Shown in pieces: positions 8,918-17,024 of a stretch of DNA of 64,000 nucleotides (the first letter of the stretch is position 1; the number at the start of each line of letters is the position of its first letter). This stretch comes from Leucobacter komagatae (lineage in GTDB: Bacteria > Actinomycetota > Actinomycetes > Actinomycetales > Microbacteriaceae). Position numbers and translations under genes: made by a program. Under the pieces are notes generated by a model, which had not been told where the DNA came from, did no database searches, and saw only the letters and a list, made by a program, of their open reading frames with translations. The stretch is from the NCBI RefSeq assembly GCF_006716085.1, contig NZ_VFON01000001.1, positions 1,798,001-1,862,000 of the forward strand. Direction: 5' to 3'.

Positions 8918-10371
8918 GGGGTGGCTCCTGTCCCTGCGTCAGCCGCAGTGTCCGTTCTGTTCTCACGCGGCATTTCAAGCCGCACCGAGGTACCGTTTCC
9001 GCCGGGCCCCGGCACAATCTTCGCAGTTCCACCTGCGCGCGCCATGCGGCCAAGGATCGAATCGCGAACCCCCATCCGCCCCTCCGGCAGGTGCTCGGGA
9101 TCGAGGCCGGGGCCCCGGTCGGTCACGTCGATCGACACCCGTGTTGGCGAGACCTCCGCATACACGGTCACCTCGCCCCCTGCGTGCTGAGCTGCGTTCA
9201 GCATCGCCTCGCGAGCGGCGGCGACAATCGGCTCAGGCACCACGACCTCGGCGCCGACGCCGACGATCTCGAACCGCACGGCGTGCGCGTCCTCAAGGCC
9301 AGCGGCGTGGGCTCGGAGTTCTTCAAGCGCGGTCTCTTTCGGCGCGGTCACGCCACCGTCCGCTGCCCGAAACAGCCACTCACGCAGCTCGCGCTCCTGG
9401 CCGCGGGCGATCCGCGCAACCTCGCTGCCCGGCGCCGAGCGCTGCTGGATCAGCGCGAGCGTCTGCAGCACTGAGTCGTGCAGGTGGGCCGCGATCTCCG
9501 ACCGCTCGGCCTCGCGTTCACGCCCCGCGCGCTCTGCGATGAGCTCGCGGTTGAGCCTGAGCAGCCAGGGCGCGATCGCGAGCGCAACACCAGCCAGTGC
9601 GGCGAGCGCCGCCGCCATCACCGTCCAGACGTTCGGGGATTCAGAGGTGACGAAGAACATGAGCACGCCGACCGCTACGAGCGACAGCGCACCGAGTACG
9701 CGCGGCACGGGGTTCGACTCGGGCCGGTTGCGGTCAGCGATCTGCCACCAGGTCAGCCCGACGCCAACGAGCACGGCAAGGCCGGGGAGGATCAGTGAGA
9801 GCTGCAGCTCAACGCCCATCCGCTGAACGACGAGCAGCGCCCCCACGACCAAGAGGCAGGCGCCGAGCAGCAGCTCAGCGATGGGCCACCTCGTGAGCGA
9901 TCTGGCAGGCGGCCCAGCCGGCCCAGCCGGCCCAGGAACGGGCATCGCTTCGGCGACCGGCACAGGCGCTGCCGCGTTCGCCGTCGCGGCCTGCGCCAGC
10001 GGAGCTTGCTGCCCTTGCGGAGTCGCCTGCGCCAGCGGGGCGGCAGGCGCCTGCGGTGGCTGACTCGCGGGTGCAGACTGCGGCGAGCGCGGTTGCGCCA
10101 CGCCCGCCTTGCCGAGCGTTGCCGCATCGCGGGTGAGCGCGCGGCGCATCGGCGCCACGGTATCCGCGGCGCCACCGAGTGGCACGGTGCCCCACAGCCA
10201 CAGGTAGAAGATCGCGCCAGCCCCGCCCGCGAGGGTGAGGATCAGCATGCCGATTCGCACGGCCATCACCGGGACGCCAAGGTGCTCAGCGAGCCCGCCG
10301 CAGACGCCCGCAAGGAGACGGTCGGACTCCGAGCGCACGAGCATGCGCTTGGGCGGGGTGCTGTAGCTCAT
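8914..10371 (-). CDS. PspC-domain sensor histidine kinase
   Basis: A 485-residue membrane kinase. Residues 9-70 form a PspC domain (RLLAGVCGGLAEHLGVPV followed by a hydrophobic helix). A low-complexity Ala/Pro/Gln stretch follows, then several further membrane segments, a HisKA_3 dimerisation helix with phospho-acceptor His in AAHLHDSVLQTLALIQQ, and a HATPase_c domain (MLNAAQHAGG, DRGPGLDP). It should sense envelope state and phosphorylate the coupled LuxR-type regulator. Fusion of PspC directly to the kinase, with another PspC protein encoded divergently, resembles LiaFSR-like stress systems in design. The signal is unknown. Confidence 0.9.
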   Translation of the reverse strand: MSYSTPPKRMLVRSESDRLLAGVCGGLAEHLGVPVMAVRIGMLILTLAGGAGAIFYLWLWGTVPLGGAADTVAPMRRALTRDAATLGKAGVAQPRSPQSAPASQPPQAPAAPLAQATPQGQQAPLAQAATANAAAPVPVAEAMPVPGPAGPAGPPARSLTRWPIAELLLGACLLVVGALLVVQRMGVELQLSLILPGLAVLVGVGLTWWQIADRNRPESNPVPRVLGALSLVAVGVLMFFVTSESPNVWTVMAAALAALAGVALAIAPWLLRLNRELIAERAGREREAERSEIAAHLHDSVLQTLALIQQRSAPGSEVARIARGQERELREWLFRAADGGVTAPKETALEELRAHAAGLEDAHAVRFEIVGVGAEVVVPEPIVAAAREAMLNAAQHAGGEVTVYAEVSPTRVSIDVTDRGPGLDPEHLPEGRMGVRDSILGRMARAGGTAKIVPGPGGNGTSVRLEMPRENRTDTAADAGTGATP

Positions 10372-10486
10372 GTCACTATCAAAGCACCCGTTGTTGGGGG
10401 TTCACACCCCTCAGGGGTACGAACCAGGGTTCGATCAGGGGGAACCCCCATAGCCCCCGGCAGACCGTTCCGGGCAAACTCGAAGC
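10372..10486. promoter_or_regulatory. Divergent promoter region with two adjacent palindromes
   Basis: The gap between the PspC kinase and the PspC membrane protein contains ACCCCTCAGGGGT (10406-10418) and GAACCAGGGTTC (10421-10432), two perfect-armed inverted repeats separated by two bases. A further GGGGGAACCCCC palindrome follows near 10439. These are good candidates for binding sites of the LuxR-type regulator, giving autoregulation of both operons. Confidence 0.55.
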
Positions 10487-12187
10487 ATGAACCACACTCC
10501 TCCCCCAACAGGCGGCGCCCCCGAGGGCACTCCCCCGAACGCGCCCTTCGGCGCCGGCTTCTTCGCATGGATCCGTGGCCTCGGTATCGGCCGCGGCGGC
10601 GACCGCTGGTTTGCGGGCGTCGCTGGCGGCATCGCGATGCGCGCCGGGATCGACCCGATCATCGTCCGCGGGCTCTTCATCGTGCTTGCTATCCTCGGCG
10701 GCCCGGGCATCGTGCTCTACCTGCTCGGCTGGCTGCTGCTCCCCGACCAGGGCGGGCGCATTCACCTGGAGGAGGTCTTCCGGGGGCGAGCGGGGACCGC
10801 GGCGGTAGTAGCCACCGTCGCGGTCGGCGTCTTCGTCGTCTTCCCGACTCTGTTCCGCATTCTCGGGGTGACGACCATCGGGGGCTGGAGCATCTGGAAC
10901 GCGTTCGGTATGCCCCACTGGCTCACGACCACGATTTCCGTGCTCGTATGGATCGCCGTGATCGCGGTCGCGGGCTACCTCGTGAGCAGGCTCGTGCTGC
11001 AGCACGGCCGCAAGGTTCGCGACGAAGCACAGCAGGGTGCCTACGACGCGCCGACGGCTGAGCACCCGGGCGACCCCTCTGGCGCACCGACGGCGCAGGC
11101 CCCGCAGCAGACGTATGCCCCGCAGACTCCGTATGACCCGCAGGCCCCTCAGGCCTTCGCCGCGGCTTCCCCCGGCTCGTGGTCGAGCCCTGATGCCTCA
11201 GCCCCTACCGCAGCCCCTGATGGGGAACCGGACTGGGCGACGCGCTTCACTGAGAAGGCCGAACGGGCCACCGAGCGAGCCACCCGCTGGAGCGAAGATG
11301 TCGGGAAGCAGGCCGACGAGTGGAGCGCCCGCTACGCCGCGCAGCACGACATGATGAAGCTCGGCGCCGCACACGTCGTCATCACGCTCGCGCTCGCACT
11401 GCTCGCCGCTGGCGGTGCCTCGTATATCGCGTTCGACATGCAGCTGGACTCGAGCCTCATGCTCACCGCAGCTCTGCTCGGAGCGACAGGTGTGCTCGCG
11501 GTTTCGCTGATCGTGGCAGGCATTCGCGGCAGGCAGACCGGCTGGGTCGGGTTCCTGGCCGCGTGTGGCGTCATCGCTCTACTCTTCACCGCCGTGCTGC
11601 CCCAGGGCACGAGGTTCCAGCCGTTCGGCAACGTGCAGGTCACCGCAGAAGACACGGGCGCGGTGCTCATCGGCGGAAACACCGATATCGACCTCTCGAC
11701 GCTCGACGATGCTCCAGGGTGGCGCAGCATCGACATCTGGCAGGTCGCGGGCCGCTCGACGATCACGCTCCCCTCGCACGAGGACGTGAAGCTCACCGTG
11801 CGGGTACTCGCGGGCACGATCGATGCCTCCAATCTCAGCTCGGGCGCTTCAACCGCTGCCGGACCCTTCCTGTCGCGCACCATCGACACTCGCGACGACG
11901 TCTCCGACGAGGCATCGCAGGTGACCGTGTACCTCCTCGCGGGCAGCGTTCACGTGAACGAAGCCGGTCGTTCGGGCTCCCGCTCGACCGCGAGCGCAGG
12001 GTCAGCCACGTCCGAGAACCGGGCCGACCTGCGCGAGGAGCTCTCCGACCTCCGCGAGGAGGAGGGGCAGCTTGAGCACGAGCTCGACGCCCCCGGCCTC
12101 AGCGAGGTGCGGCAGGAGCGGCTGGAGAATACGCTTGACTTCACCCGCGACGAGATCGCAAAGCTAGAGAAGGAGCTCGCACGATGA
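10487..12187 (+). CDS. PspC-domain membrane protein with coiled-coil C-terminus
   Basis: A 566-residue protein. An N-terminal PspC domain (RWFAGVAGGIAMRAGIDP and a following helix) leads into two membrane segments, a Pro/Ala/Gln-rich linker with repeated APQ/YDPQ units, three more membrane helices around residues 290-375, and a soluble beta-rich region that resembles LiaF-type C-terminal domains. The last 70 residues are Glu/Arg-rich and predicted coiled coil (LREELSDLREEEGQLEHEL). It is divergent from the PspC kinase and overlaps the next gene by four bases. A role as membrane partner or negative modulator of the kinase is inferred from context. Confidence 0.82.
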   Translation: MNHTPPPTGGAPEGTPPNAPFGAGFFAWIRGLGIGRGGDRWFAGVAGGIAMRAGIDPIIVRGLFIVLAILGGPGIVLYLLGWLLLPDQGGRIHLEEVFRGRAGTAAVVATVAVGVFVVFPTLFRILGVTTIGGWSIWNAFGMPHWLTTTISVLVWIAVIAVAGYLVSRLVLQHGRKVRDEAQQGAYDAPTAEHPGDPSGAPTAQAPQQTYAPQTPYDPQAPQAFAAASPGSWSSPDASAPTAAPDGEPDWATRFTEKAERATERATRWSEDVGKQADEWSARYAAQHDMMKLGAAHVVITLALALLAAGGASYIAFDMQLDSSLMLTAALLGATGVLAVSLIVAGIRGRQTGWVGFLAACGVIALLFTAVLPQGTRFQPFGNVQVTAEDTGAVLIGGNTDIDLSTLDDAPGWRSIDIWQVAGRSTITLPSHEDVKLTVRVLAGTIDASNLSSGASTAAGPFLSRTIDTRDDVSDEASQVTVYLLAGSVHVNEAGRSGSRSTASAGSATSENRADLREELSDLREEEGQLEHELDAPGLSEVRQERLENTLDFTRDEIAKLEKELAR

Positions 12188-12660
12188 GCACCGAGCAGAA
12201 CCCCGCAGACCAGCCCGTCGGCGATGCCGAGATGACTGAGGCAGTGCCGATGGCCTCGACAGGCCCGACGGTCCAGTCCCCGCCGATCCCTCCGGTGCCG
12301 CCGACCCCGCAGGGGGCCGAGGGCGCGTACGCTCCGCACCAGGCAACCGCGGCAACGACCCCGCTCGGGGCCCAGGCAGCACCCAGCGCTCACACAACAC
12401 ACGCGGCACCAACCCCGCACACGGTGAGCGGCCCGGCTACCGTTCCGGCCCCGGCTGCGCAGAAGCGTCCTCGCCCGCGCACGAGCCCGATTGTGTGGGG
12501 TGCGCTGATCCTCGTGTTCTGCGCCTACGTTGCCGTGCGCGCGGCCGGCGGCTCGATCGATGTGACGGCGTGGCTCATCACGACGATCCTTGGCCTCGGA
12601 GCGCTCCTGCTGGTCGTCGGCGTCGCGGTGCTCGTGCGTAGTTCGGGGGATCGGCGCTAG
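12184..12660 (+). CDS. Small Pro/Ala-rich two-helix membrane protein
   Basis: A 158-residue protein, translationally coupled (ATGA) to the preceding PspC gene. The first 100 residues are low-complexity Pro/Ala/Thr; the C-terminal part has two hydrophobic helices (PIVWGALILVFCAYVAVRAA and the segment WLITTILGLGALLLVVG) with a short Arg-rich tail. I do not recognise a family. Its coupling makes it a probable accessory part of the PspC envelope-stress module. Confidence 0.75.
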   Translation: MSTEQNPADQPVGDAEMTEAVPMASTGPTVQSPPIPPVPPTPQGAEGAYAPHQATAATTPLGAQAAPSAHTTHAAPTPHTVSGPATVPAPAAQKRPRPRTSPIVWGALILVFCAYVAVRAAGGSIDVTAWLITTILGLGALLLVVGVAVLVRSSGDRR

Positions 12661-12694
12661 CGCCGACCCCCGCGATCCTCCGCCCGCTGGCTCG

Positions 12695-14209
12695 CTAGCG
12701 CTCGACCTTCGGAATCGGCCGGGTCTGGGCTGCGAGCCAGTGGAGCGGGATATCGATCGCAACCCGGGTGCCGCCGCCGACGTCGGCGCCCCAGTGAATC
12801 GTCCCGCCGAGCTCGCCCTCGATGAGGGTGCGCACAATCTGGGTGCCGAGCCCGTCGCCGACCGTGCCACCGGGGAGACCGGTGCCCGTGTCGATGACCT
12901 CGACCGCGAGCTTCTCGGGGGTGCGGTCGGCCCGAATGAAGACCTCGCCCTCGCGCCCGGCGAGGCCGTGCTCGACAGCGTTCGTCACGATCTCCGTCAG
13001 CGCGAGCGCCAGCGGCGTCGCGTACTCGGAGGGCAGCTCGCCGAACTCGCCCTCCTTGCGCGGGTGCACCGTCGTGCCGTGCAGGCTCGCGACCTCGGCA
13101 GCGAGGCCGAGCACCCGCTCGAAGACCACGTCGAAGTCGACGATCTGGGCGAGGCCGGTCGACAGTGTGTCGTGCACGACCGCGATCGCGGCGACGCGAC
13201 GCATCGCCTGGCCGAGCACCTGCTTCGCTTCCTCGCTGCGGGCGCGGCGGGCCTGCACGCGCAGCAGCGATGCGACCGTCTGCAGGTTGTTCTTCACGCG
13301 GTGGTGAATCTCGCGGATCGTCGCGTCCTTGGTAATGAGCTCCTGCGCCTGCTGGCGCAGCTCGCTTACGTCGCGCGTCAGCACGACGCCGCCGATCCGT
13401 TCGCCGTCGCGGAACACCGGGATCGAGCGCATCGCGACCGAGAGCCCGCGGGCGAAGATCTCCGTGCGCCGTGCGACCTTGCCTTGGCTGATGAGGGGCA
13501 GCGACTCGTTCGTGTCGAACTGGCCCTTCAGCACCTCCGCGAGCACTTCCGAGAAGTTCTGGTCCTCGATCTCGTCGCGGTAGCCGAGCATCGTGAACGT
13601 CGTCTGCGTGTTCGGGCTCACGAACGTCGCGATGCCGTCGAGGTTGACCCGCACGAGCCCATCGGTCGCGCGAGGCGCGCCCTGCTGGCCGCCGACACCA
13701 CCCGGGTTCGGGAACGCGCCGGTCTGAATCATCCCGAGCAGGTCGCTCGCGACCTCGCGGAACGCCGCGGCGATGCGCGAAGCATGCTGCGTGTCGTGCG
13801 CGCTCGTGTGGACGGTAGCGACCGCGAAGGGGCCGAAGACCTTCCCCTGGCTGTCACGCCTACTGATCGAGTAGGCGGTCAGCTTCATCGGGTTCTCTTC
13901 GTACCACGCGGGTGACGTCGACGCCGCCGGCTTGCCGGTCTCGAGCGCCTGCTCGACGACCTCGCGCCACTCGGGCCGCAGGAAGTCGCCGATGACGTCG
14001 CGGTAGAACAGCGTGATGTACCCGGCTGGCCTGCTGTGCGCGACGGCGAGGTAGTCGCCGTTCTCTGACGGAACCCACAGCACAATGTCGCTCAGCGCGA
14101 CGTCGGCGAGCAGCGGGAGGTCGAGGGCGAGCAGCTCAAGCCACTCGAGCTCGTCCTCGGTGAGATCGGAGTACTTCGTTGCAAGATTTCGAAGGGTTGC
14201 CACGGTCAT
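12695..14209 (-). CDS. pdtaS: PdtaS-type sensor histidine kinase
   Basis: A 504-residue soluble kinase. The N-terminal sequence (ATKYSDLTEDELEWLELL, DLPLLADVALSDIVLW) matches the GAF-like domain of mycobacterial PdtaS; a PAS domain follows, then a HisKA_2 segment with the phospho-acceptor in IHHRVKNNLQTVASLLR and an HATPase domain (ALTEIVTNAVEHG, DTGTGLPGG). PdtaS phosphorylates the ANTAR-domain RNA-binding antiterminator PdtaR; no pdtaR is seen here. TACTCT lies five bases before the ATG, suggesting a leaderless transcript. The gene stands alone, divergent from an Rv3235-family gene. Confidence 0.9.
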   Translation of the reverse strand: MTVATLRNLATKYSDLTEDELEWLELLALDLPLLADVALSDIVLWVPSENGDYLAVAHSRPAGYITLFYRDVIGDFLRPEWREVVEQALETGKPAASTSPAWYEENPMKLTAYSISRRDSQGKVFGPFAVATVHTSAHDTQHASRIAAAFREVASDLLGMIQTGAFPNPGGVGGQQGAPRATDGLVRVNLDGIATFVSPNTQTTFTMLGYRDEIEDQNFSEVLAEVLKGQFDTNESLPLISQGKVARRTEIFARGLSVAMRSIPVFRDGERIGGVVLTRDVSELRQQAQELITKDATIREIHHRVKNNLQTVASLLRVQARRARSEEAKQVLGQAMRRVAAIAVVHDTLSTGLAQIVDFDVVFERVLGLAAEVASLHGTTVHPRKEGEFGELPSEYATPLALALTEIVTNAVEHGLAGREGEVFIRADRTPEKLAVEVIDTGTGLPGGTVGDGLGTQIVRTLIEGELGGTIHWGADVGGGTRVAIDIPLHWLAAQTRPIPKVER

Positions 14210-14380
14210 AGCCTAGAGTACGCCGCCCGCTTTGCGACGCTGCGGCCCGCGCCCACGCGCCAGGCCACCCGGGCGAAAAGTGCGCTTGACCAGCGTTGAG
14301 CCGGGCGTCGTAACGTGAGTCTTCCAGTCAGACCGCGGTGGGGGTGCGGGTTGTCCAGCCCGACACAGGGAGTCCTCACC

Positions 14381-14851
14381 ATGAGTGTGCCGCTTTCTTC
14401 GCCTGCCCATATCGATGTTTCGCGCACGCCGCGGTCCCGGCACCTCCGCGCGGTCGGGGCCGGAACGCCCACGGACTCCGGGGACCCCACCCGGGCATCG
14501 CTACCCCCGCCGCTTCCCGCGCTCGAGCCCCGCGTCATCGGCGCAATCGCGGTGTTCGCGTTCGAGGCCGTCGAGGGGGCGCGCCAGGTCGCGCAGCTCG
14601 GCAGGTGGATCACGGACACCGTCGCCGCACAGCTCTCTGAGTTGCGCCGACTCAATGTTGAGCGCCGATCCCTCTACCGCGATAGCCGTCGCATCGTGCC
14701 CGCGATCCAGCGGGTCCGCACAACTCGGCCGAACGACGACGTTACCGAAGCCGCCGTCGTACTTTCCACGCCGAGCAGGTCTCGCGCCGTCGCGCTCAGG
14801 TTTGAGGCGATCCGAGGCAGGTGGCAGGCGACCTCAATCACGGTGCTGTAG
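14381..14851 (+). CDS. Rv3235-family protein
   Basis: A 156-residue protein from ATG 14381 (GGGAG eight bases upstream); in-frame upstream codons give a non-conserved leader. The N-terminal 50 residues are low complexity; the C-terminal region (PRVIGAIAVFAFEAVEGARQ, later IQRVRTTRPNDDVTEAAVVL) fits the small actinobacterial family typified by Rv3235, which in many genomes sits near secA. Function is unknown. The family assignment is from recall of its pattern, not a search. Confidence 0.7.
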   Translation: MSVPLSSPAHIDVSRTPRSRHLRAVGAGTPTDSGDPTRASLPPPLPALEPRVIGAIAVFAFEAVEGARQVAQLGRWITDTVAAQLSELRRLNVERRSLYRDSRRIVPAIQRVRTTRPNDDVTEAAVVLSTPSRSRAVALRFEAIRGRWQATSITVL

Positions 14852-15011
14852 CCGGCGCTCTATCCGGCTCCTGAGTTCGCCATATCGAACTCCAAAAACA
14901 CGATCTTCCGAGGTCTCACAGGGCTATTCCCTCACGCAAAATCCCTGTTACCGTTGCCCTTTGGCCCTCCCGGGGGCCACACAACACGCAGTACATTTCA
15001 GAAAGGCGACC

Positions 15012-15743
15012 GTGAGTCTCCCCGCGCAACCCAGCGACATTTCCCGCCCCCACGACTACGACCACCGGCACGCCGACGTCTCGTCGGGTTGGCTGCGCGC
15101 GACCGTGTTTGGCGCAATGGACGGGCTCGTGTCGAACATCGGCCTCATCGCCGGCATCGCGGCGGCCGGCGCTTCGAACACCATCGTCGCCATCACCGGT
15201 ATCTCTGGGCTCATCGCCGGCGCAATCTCAATGGCGCTCGGCGAGTACACCTCCGTTCGCACGGCAAACGAACAGCTCGACGCCGAGGTCATCACCGAGC
15301 GGCAAGCGCACTCGCGCAACCCCGTTGGTGAGCAGGCCGAGCTTTCGGCGCTCTTCGCGAAGCTCGGAATGGAGCAGCACACCGCCGACGAGGCTGCCTC
15401 GCAGGTGCACGCGAACAGTGAGAGCGCCGTGCGCGTCCACCTGGCGCACGAGCTTGGCCTGAGCCTCGACGACCGCCCGTCGCCGTGGGTCGCGGCGTTC
15501 TCGTCGCTCCTGTCGTTCGGTGTCGGCGCGTTCATCCCGATCATCCCGTTCGTGTTCGGCTTCGGAAACCTCTGGGTCGGGCTCGCCTTCGGCGGCGCTG
15601 GCCTCCTCCTCGCCGGCGCGCTGGCAGCGACCACCACGAAGCGCAACTGGCTCGCGGGCGCTGCCCGCCAGCTGCTGTTCGGGGGCATCGCCGTCACCGC
15701 GACCTACACGATCGGCATGCTCCTCGGGGTCTCCAACATTTAG
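15012..15743 (+). CDS. VIT1/CCC1-family transporter
   Basis: A 243-residue membrane protein starting at GTG 15012, with AAAGG five bases before it. The family features are present: an N-terminal helix with GAMDGLVSNIGLIAGIA, the helix ITGISGLIAGAISMALGEYT, a cytosolic helical insert (residues 80-140), and three more helices. VIT/CCC1 proteins move Fe(II)/Mn(II) against protons; the Asp and Met of the GAMDG region and the Glu of GEYTS are positions that line the ion path in this family. Substrate specificity here is untested. The gene appears monocistronic with a hairpin downstream. Confidence 0.9.
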   Translation: MSLPAQPSDISRPHDYDHRHADVSSGWLRATVFGAMDGLVSNIGLIAGIAAAGASNTIVAITGISGLIAGAISMALGEYTSVRTANEQLDAEVITERQAHSRNPVGEQAELSALFAKLGMEQHTADEAASQVHANSESAVRVHLAHELGLSLDDRPSPWVAAFSSLLSFGVGAFIPIIPFVFGFGNLWVGLAFGGAGLLLAGALAATTTKRNWLAGAARQLLFGGIAVTATYTIGMLLGVSNI

Positions 15744-15761
15744 CAGGCTTCTCCAGCCGCG

Positions 15762-15795
15762 GCCTACGCCCGCACGCCACCCGGCGGGCGTAGGC
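15762..15795. terminator. 12-bp hairpin after the VIT-family gene
   Basis: GCCTACGCCCGC and GCGGGCGTAGGC pair perfectly around a 10-base loop. The right arm contains TAGGCT, a -10-like hexamer seven bases before the GTG of the next gene, so the element may end one transcript and house the promoter of the next. Confidence 0.65.
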
Positions 15796-15803
15796 TTGTC
15801 TCC

Positions 15804-16142
15804 GTGCCAGACGCCCAATTTACCGAAGCCGTGCTCGCGGTCGTTGGGGAGATCCCAGCGGGCCGCGTCATGACGTACGGCGACGTTGCCCTCGCCGTGG
15901 GGTCGAACGCGCCCCGCGCGGTCGGCCGCGTGATGGCTTTGTTCGGCCACGCGGTCGCCTGGTGGCGTGTCGTCCCGGCGAGCGGGCTGCCACCCCAGGG
16001 GCACGCGCGCGATGCGCTCCCCCGCTACCGCGAAGAGGGCACCCCGCTTCGGTCGGTCGCGTCTCCCGATGAGTACCGCATCGCACTCTCAGCCGCCCGG
16101 CTGCCCTACACCCACGAAATCTACGCAGAGGTACAGCTGTGA
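15804..16142 (+). CDS. MGMT-family alkyltransferase-like protein
   Basis: A 112-residue protein equal to the DNA-binding domain of O6-alkylguanine-DNA alkyltransferase (PAGRVMTYGDVALAVGSNAP, RAVGRVMA). The usual PCHR active-site motif is replaced by AWWR (WWRVVPASG), so it lacks the acceptor cysteine and belongs with alkyltransferase-like proteins that flag O6-alkylguanine lesions for nucleotide excision repair. GTG 15804 is the start. The stop overlaps the GTG of the next gene by four bases, an unusual pairing of a repair sensor with a LysR-type effector domain. Confidence 0.85.
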   Translation: MPDAQFTEAVLAVVGEIPAGRVMTYGDVALAVGSNAPRAVGRVMALFGHAVAWWRVVPASGLPPQGHARDALPRYREEGTPLRSVASPDEYRIALSAARLPYTHEIYAEVQL

Positions 16143-16999
16143 ACGAGTCACCAGCAGACGACCAGAACACGGGCGCGGCGAAGATCCTGCTCGGGTTCAC
16201 TCGCGGCGTCGCCCCCTCGAAGTGGGAGCGGCGGTGGAACGCCATCTCGCCCGAGCACCCCCTCACGATCGTGCCGTTCCCCGAACCCTACGGCCGCCCC
16301 GAGGGCACCGACGAGTTCGACATGATGCTCGAACGGAGCGCACCGGGCGGTGCGCCCGCGGGCTCCGCGAGCGAGGGATCCCGAACCCACCACGCGCTCC
16401 GCCTCTATGACGAGGCACTCGCGCTCGTCCTCCCGAAGGGTCACGAGTTGAAGGGGAGCGAGAGCGTGTCTCTGGCAGACCTCGCCGACGTGCGGATCCT
16501 CGACCACCCCGACCACGCTCCCGAGTGGCCGCCAGCTGAGCCGTGGGCAGACCCCGCATGGATGCCCTCGGACATTCACGCCGCGCTCGCGATCGTGGCA
16601 ACTGGCCTCGGCGGGATCCTGATGCCAGCCCCGCTCGCCCGCCACATCATCGACAAGCACTCGCACATCGCGATCCGCCTCGCCGAACCGATCGTCGGCG
16701 GCACCGTCTGGGCGAGCTGGCGTGTCGAGCGCGACGCCCCCGATATGCAGCACCTCGCGGGCGTCATGCGCGGCCGCACCGCCCGCTCATCGCGGGCCTC
16801 GGCCGATGGCGGGTCTGCAACTGGGCGACCCTCAAAGGCTGAGAAAGCGGCGAAGGCAGGGAAGACCGGGAACCGGCAGGCGCAGCCCGCGAAGGCAAAG
16901 GCGAAGCTGAAGCCGAACTCCCGCGGCGCTCAGCTCCAGGCGGCGACCGAGAAGCGCGAGCGCGAGAAGGCCGCCCGCCGCAAGGCCAAGCGAAAGTAG
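16139..16999 (+). CDS. LysR-type substrate-binding-domain protein lacking an HTH
   Basis: A 286-residue protein with a GTGA overlap to the alkyltransferase-like gene. Residues 15-215 resemble the effector-binding domain of LysR regulators (ILLGFTRGVAPSKWERRW, LALVLPKGHEL, ALAIVATGLGGILMPAPLAR), but there is no N-terminal winged helix. The tail after residue 225 is strongly Lys/Ala-rich (KAEKAAKAGKTGN and KREREKAARRKAKRK) and could bind nucleic acid non-specifically. It may be a free-standing sensor; function unknown. Confidence 0.75.
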   Translation: MNESPADDQNTGAAKILLGFTRGVAPSKWERRWNAISPEHPLTIVPFPEPYGRPEGTDEFDMMLERSAPGGAPAGSASEGSRTHHALRLYDEALALVLPKGHELKGSESVSLADLADVRILDHPDHAPEWPPAEPWADPAWMPSDIHAALAIVATGLGGILMPAPLARHIIDKHSHIAIRLAEPIVGGTVWASWRVERDAPDMQHLAGVMRGRTARSSRASADGGSATGRPSKAEKAAKAGKTGNRQAQPAKAKAKLKPNSRGAQLQAATEKREREKAARRKAKRK

Positions 17000-17018
17000 C
17001 GGGGCTCGCAGCGCCCCG
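17000..17018. terminator. Short hairpin between convergent genes
   Basis: CGGGGC and GCCCCG form a 6-bp stem immediately after the stop at 16999 and before the end of the convergent EamA gene at 17025. It is the only terminator candidate in the 25-base gap. Confidence 0.4.
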
Positions 17019-17024
17019 GTTGCT

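Noticed and set aside
15804..16142. Active O6-methylguanine methyltransferase
   Set aside because: The PCHR acceptor motif is replaced by AWWR and the N-terminal domain is absent.
16139..16999. Full LysR regulator
   Set aside because: No N-terminal winged helix is encoded; only the effector-binding domain is present.
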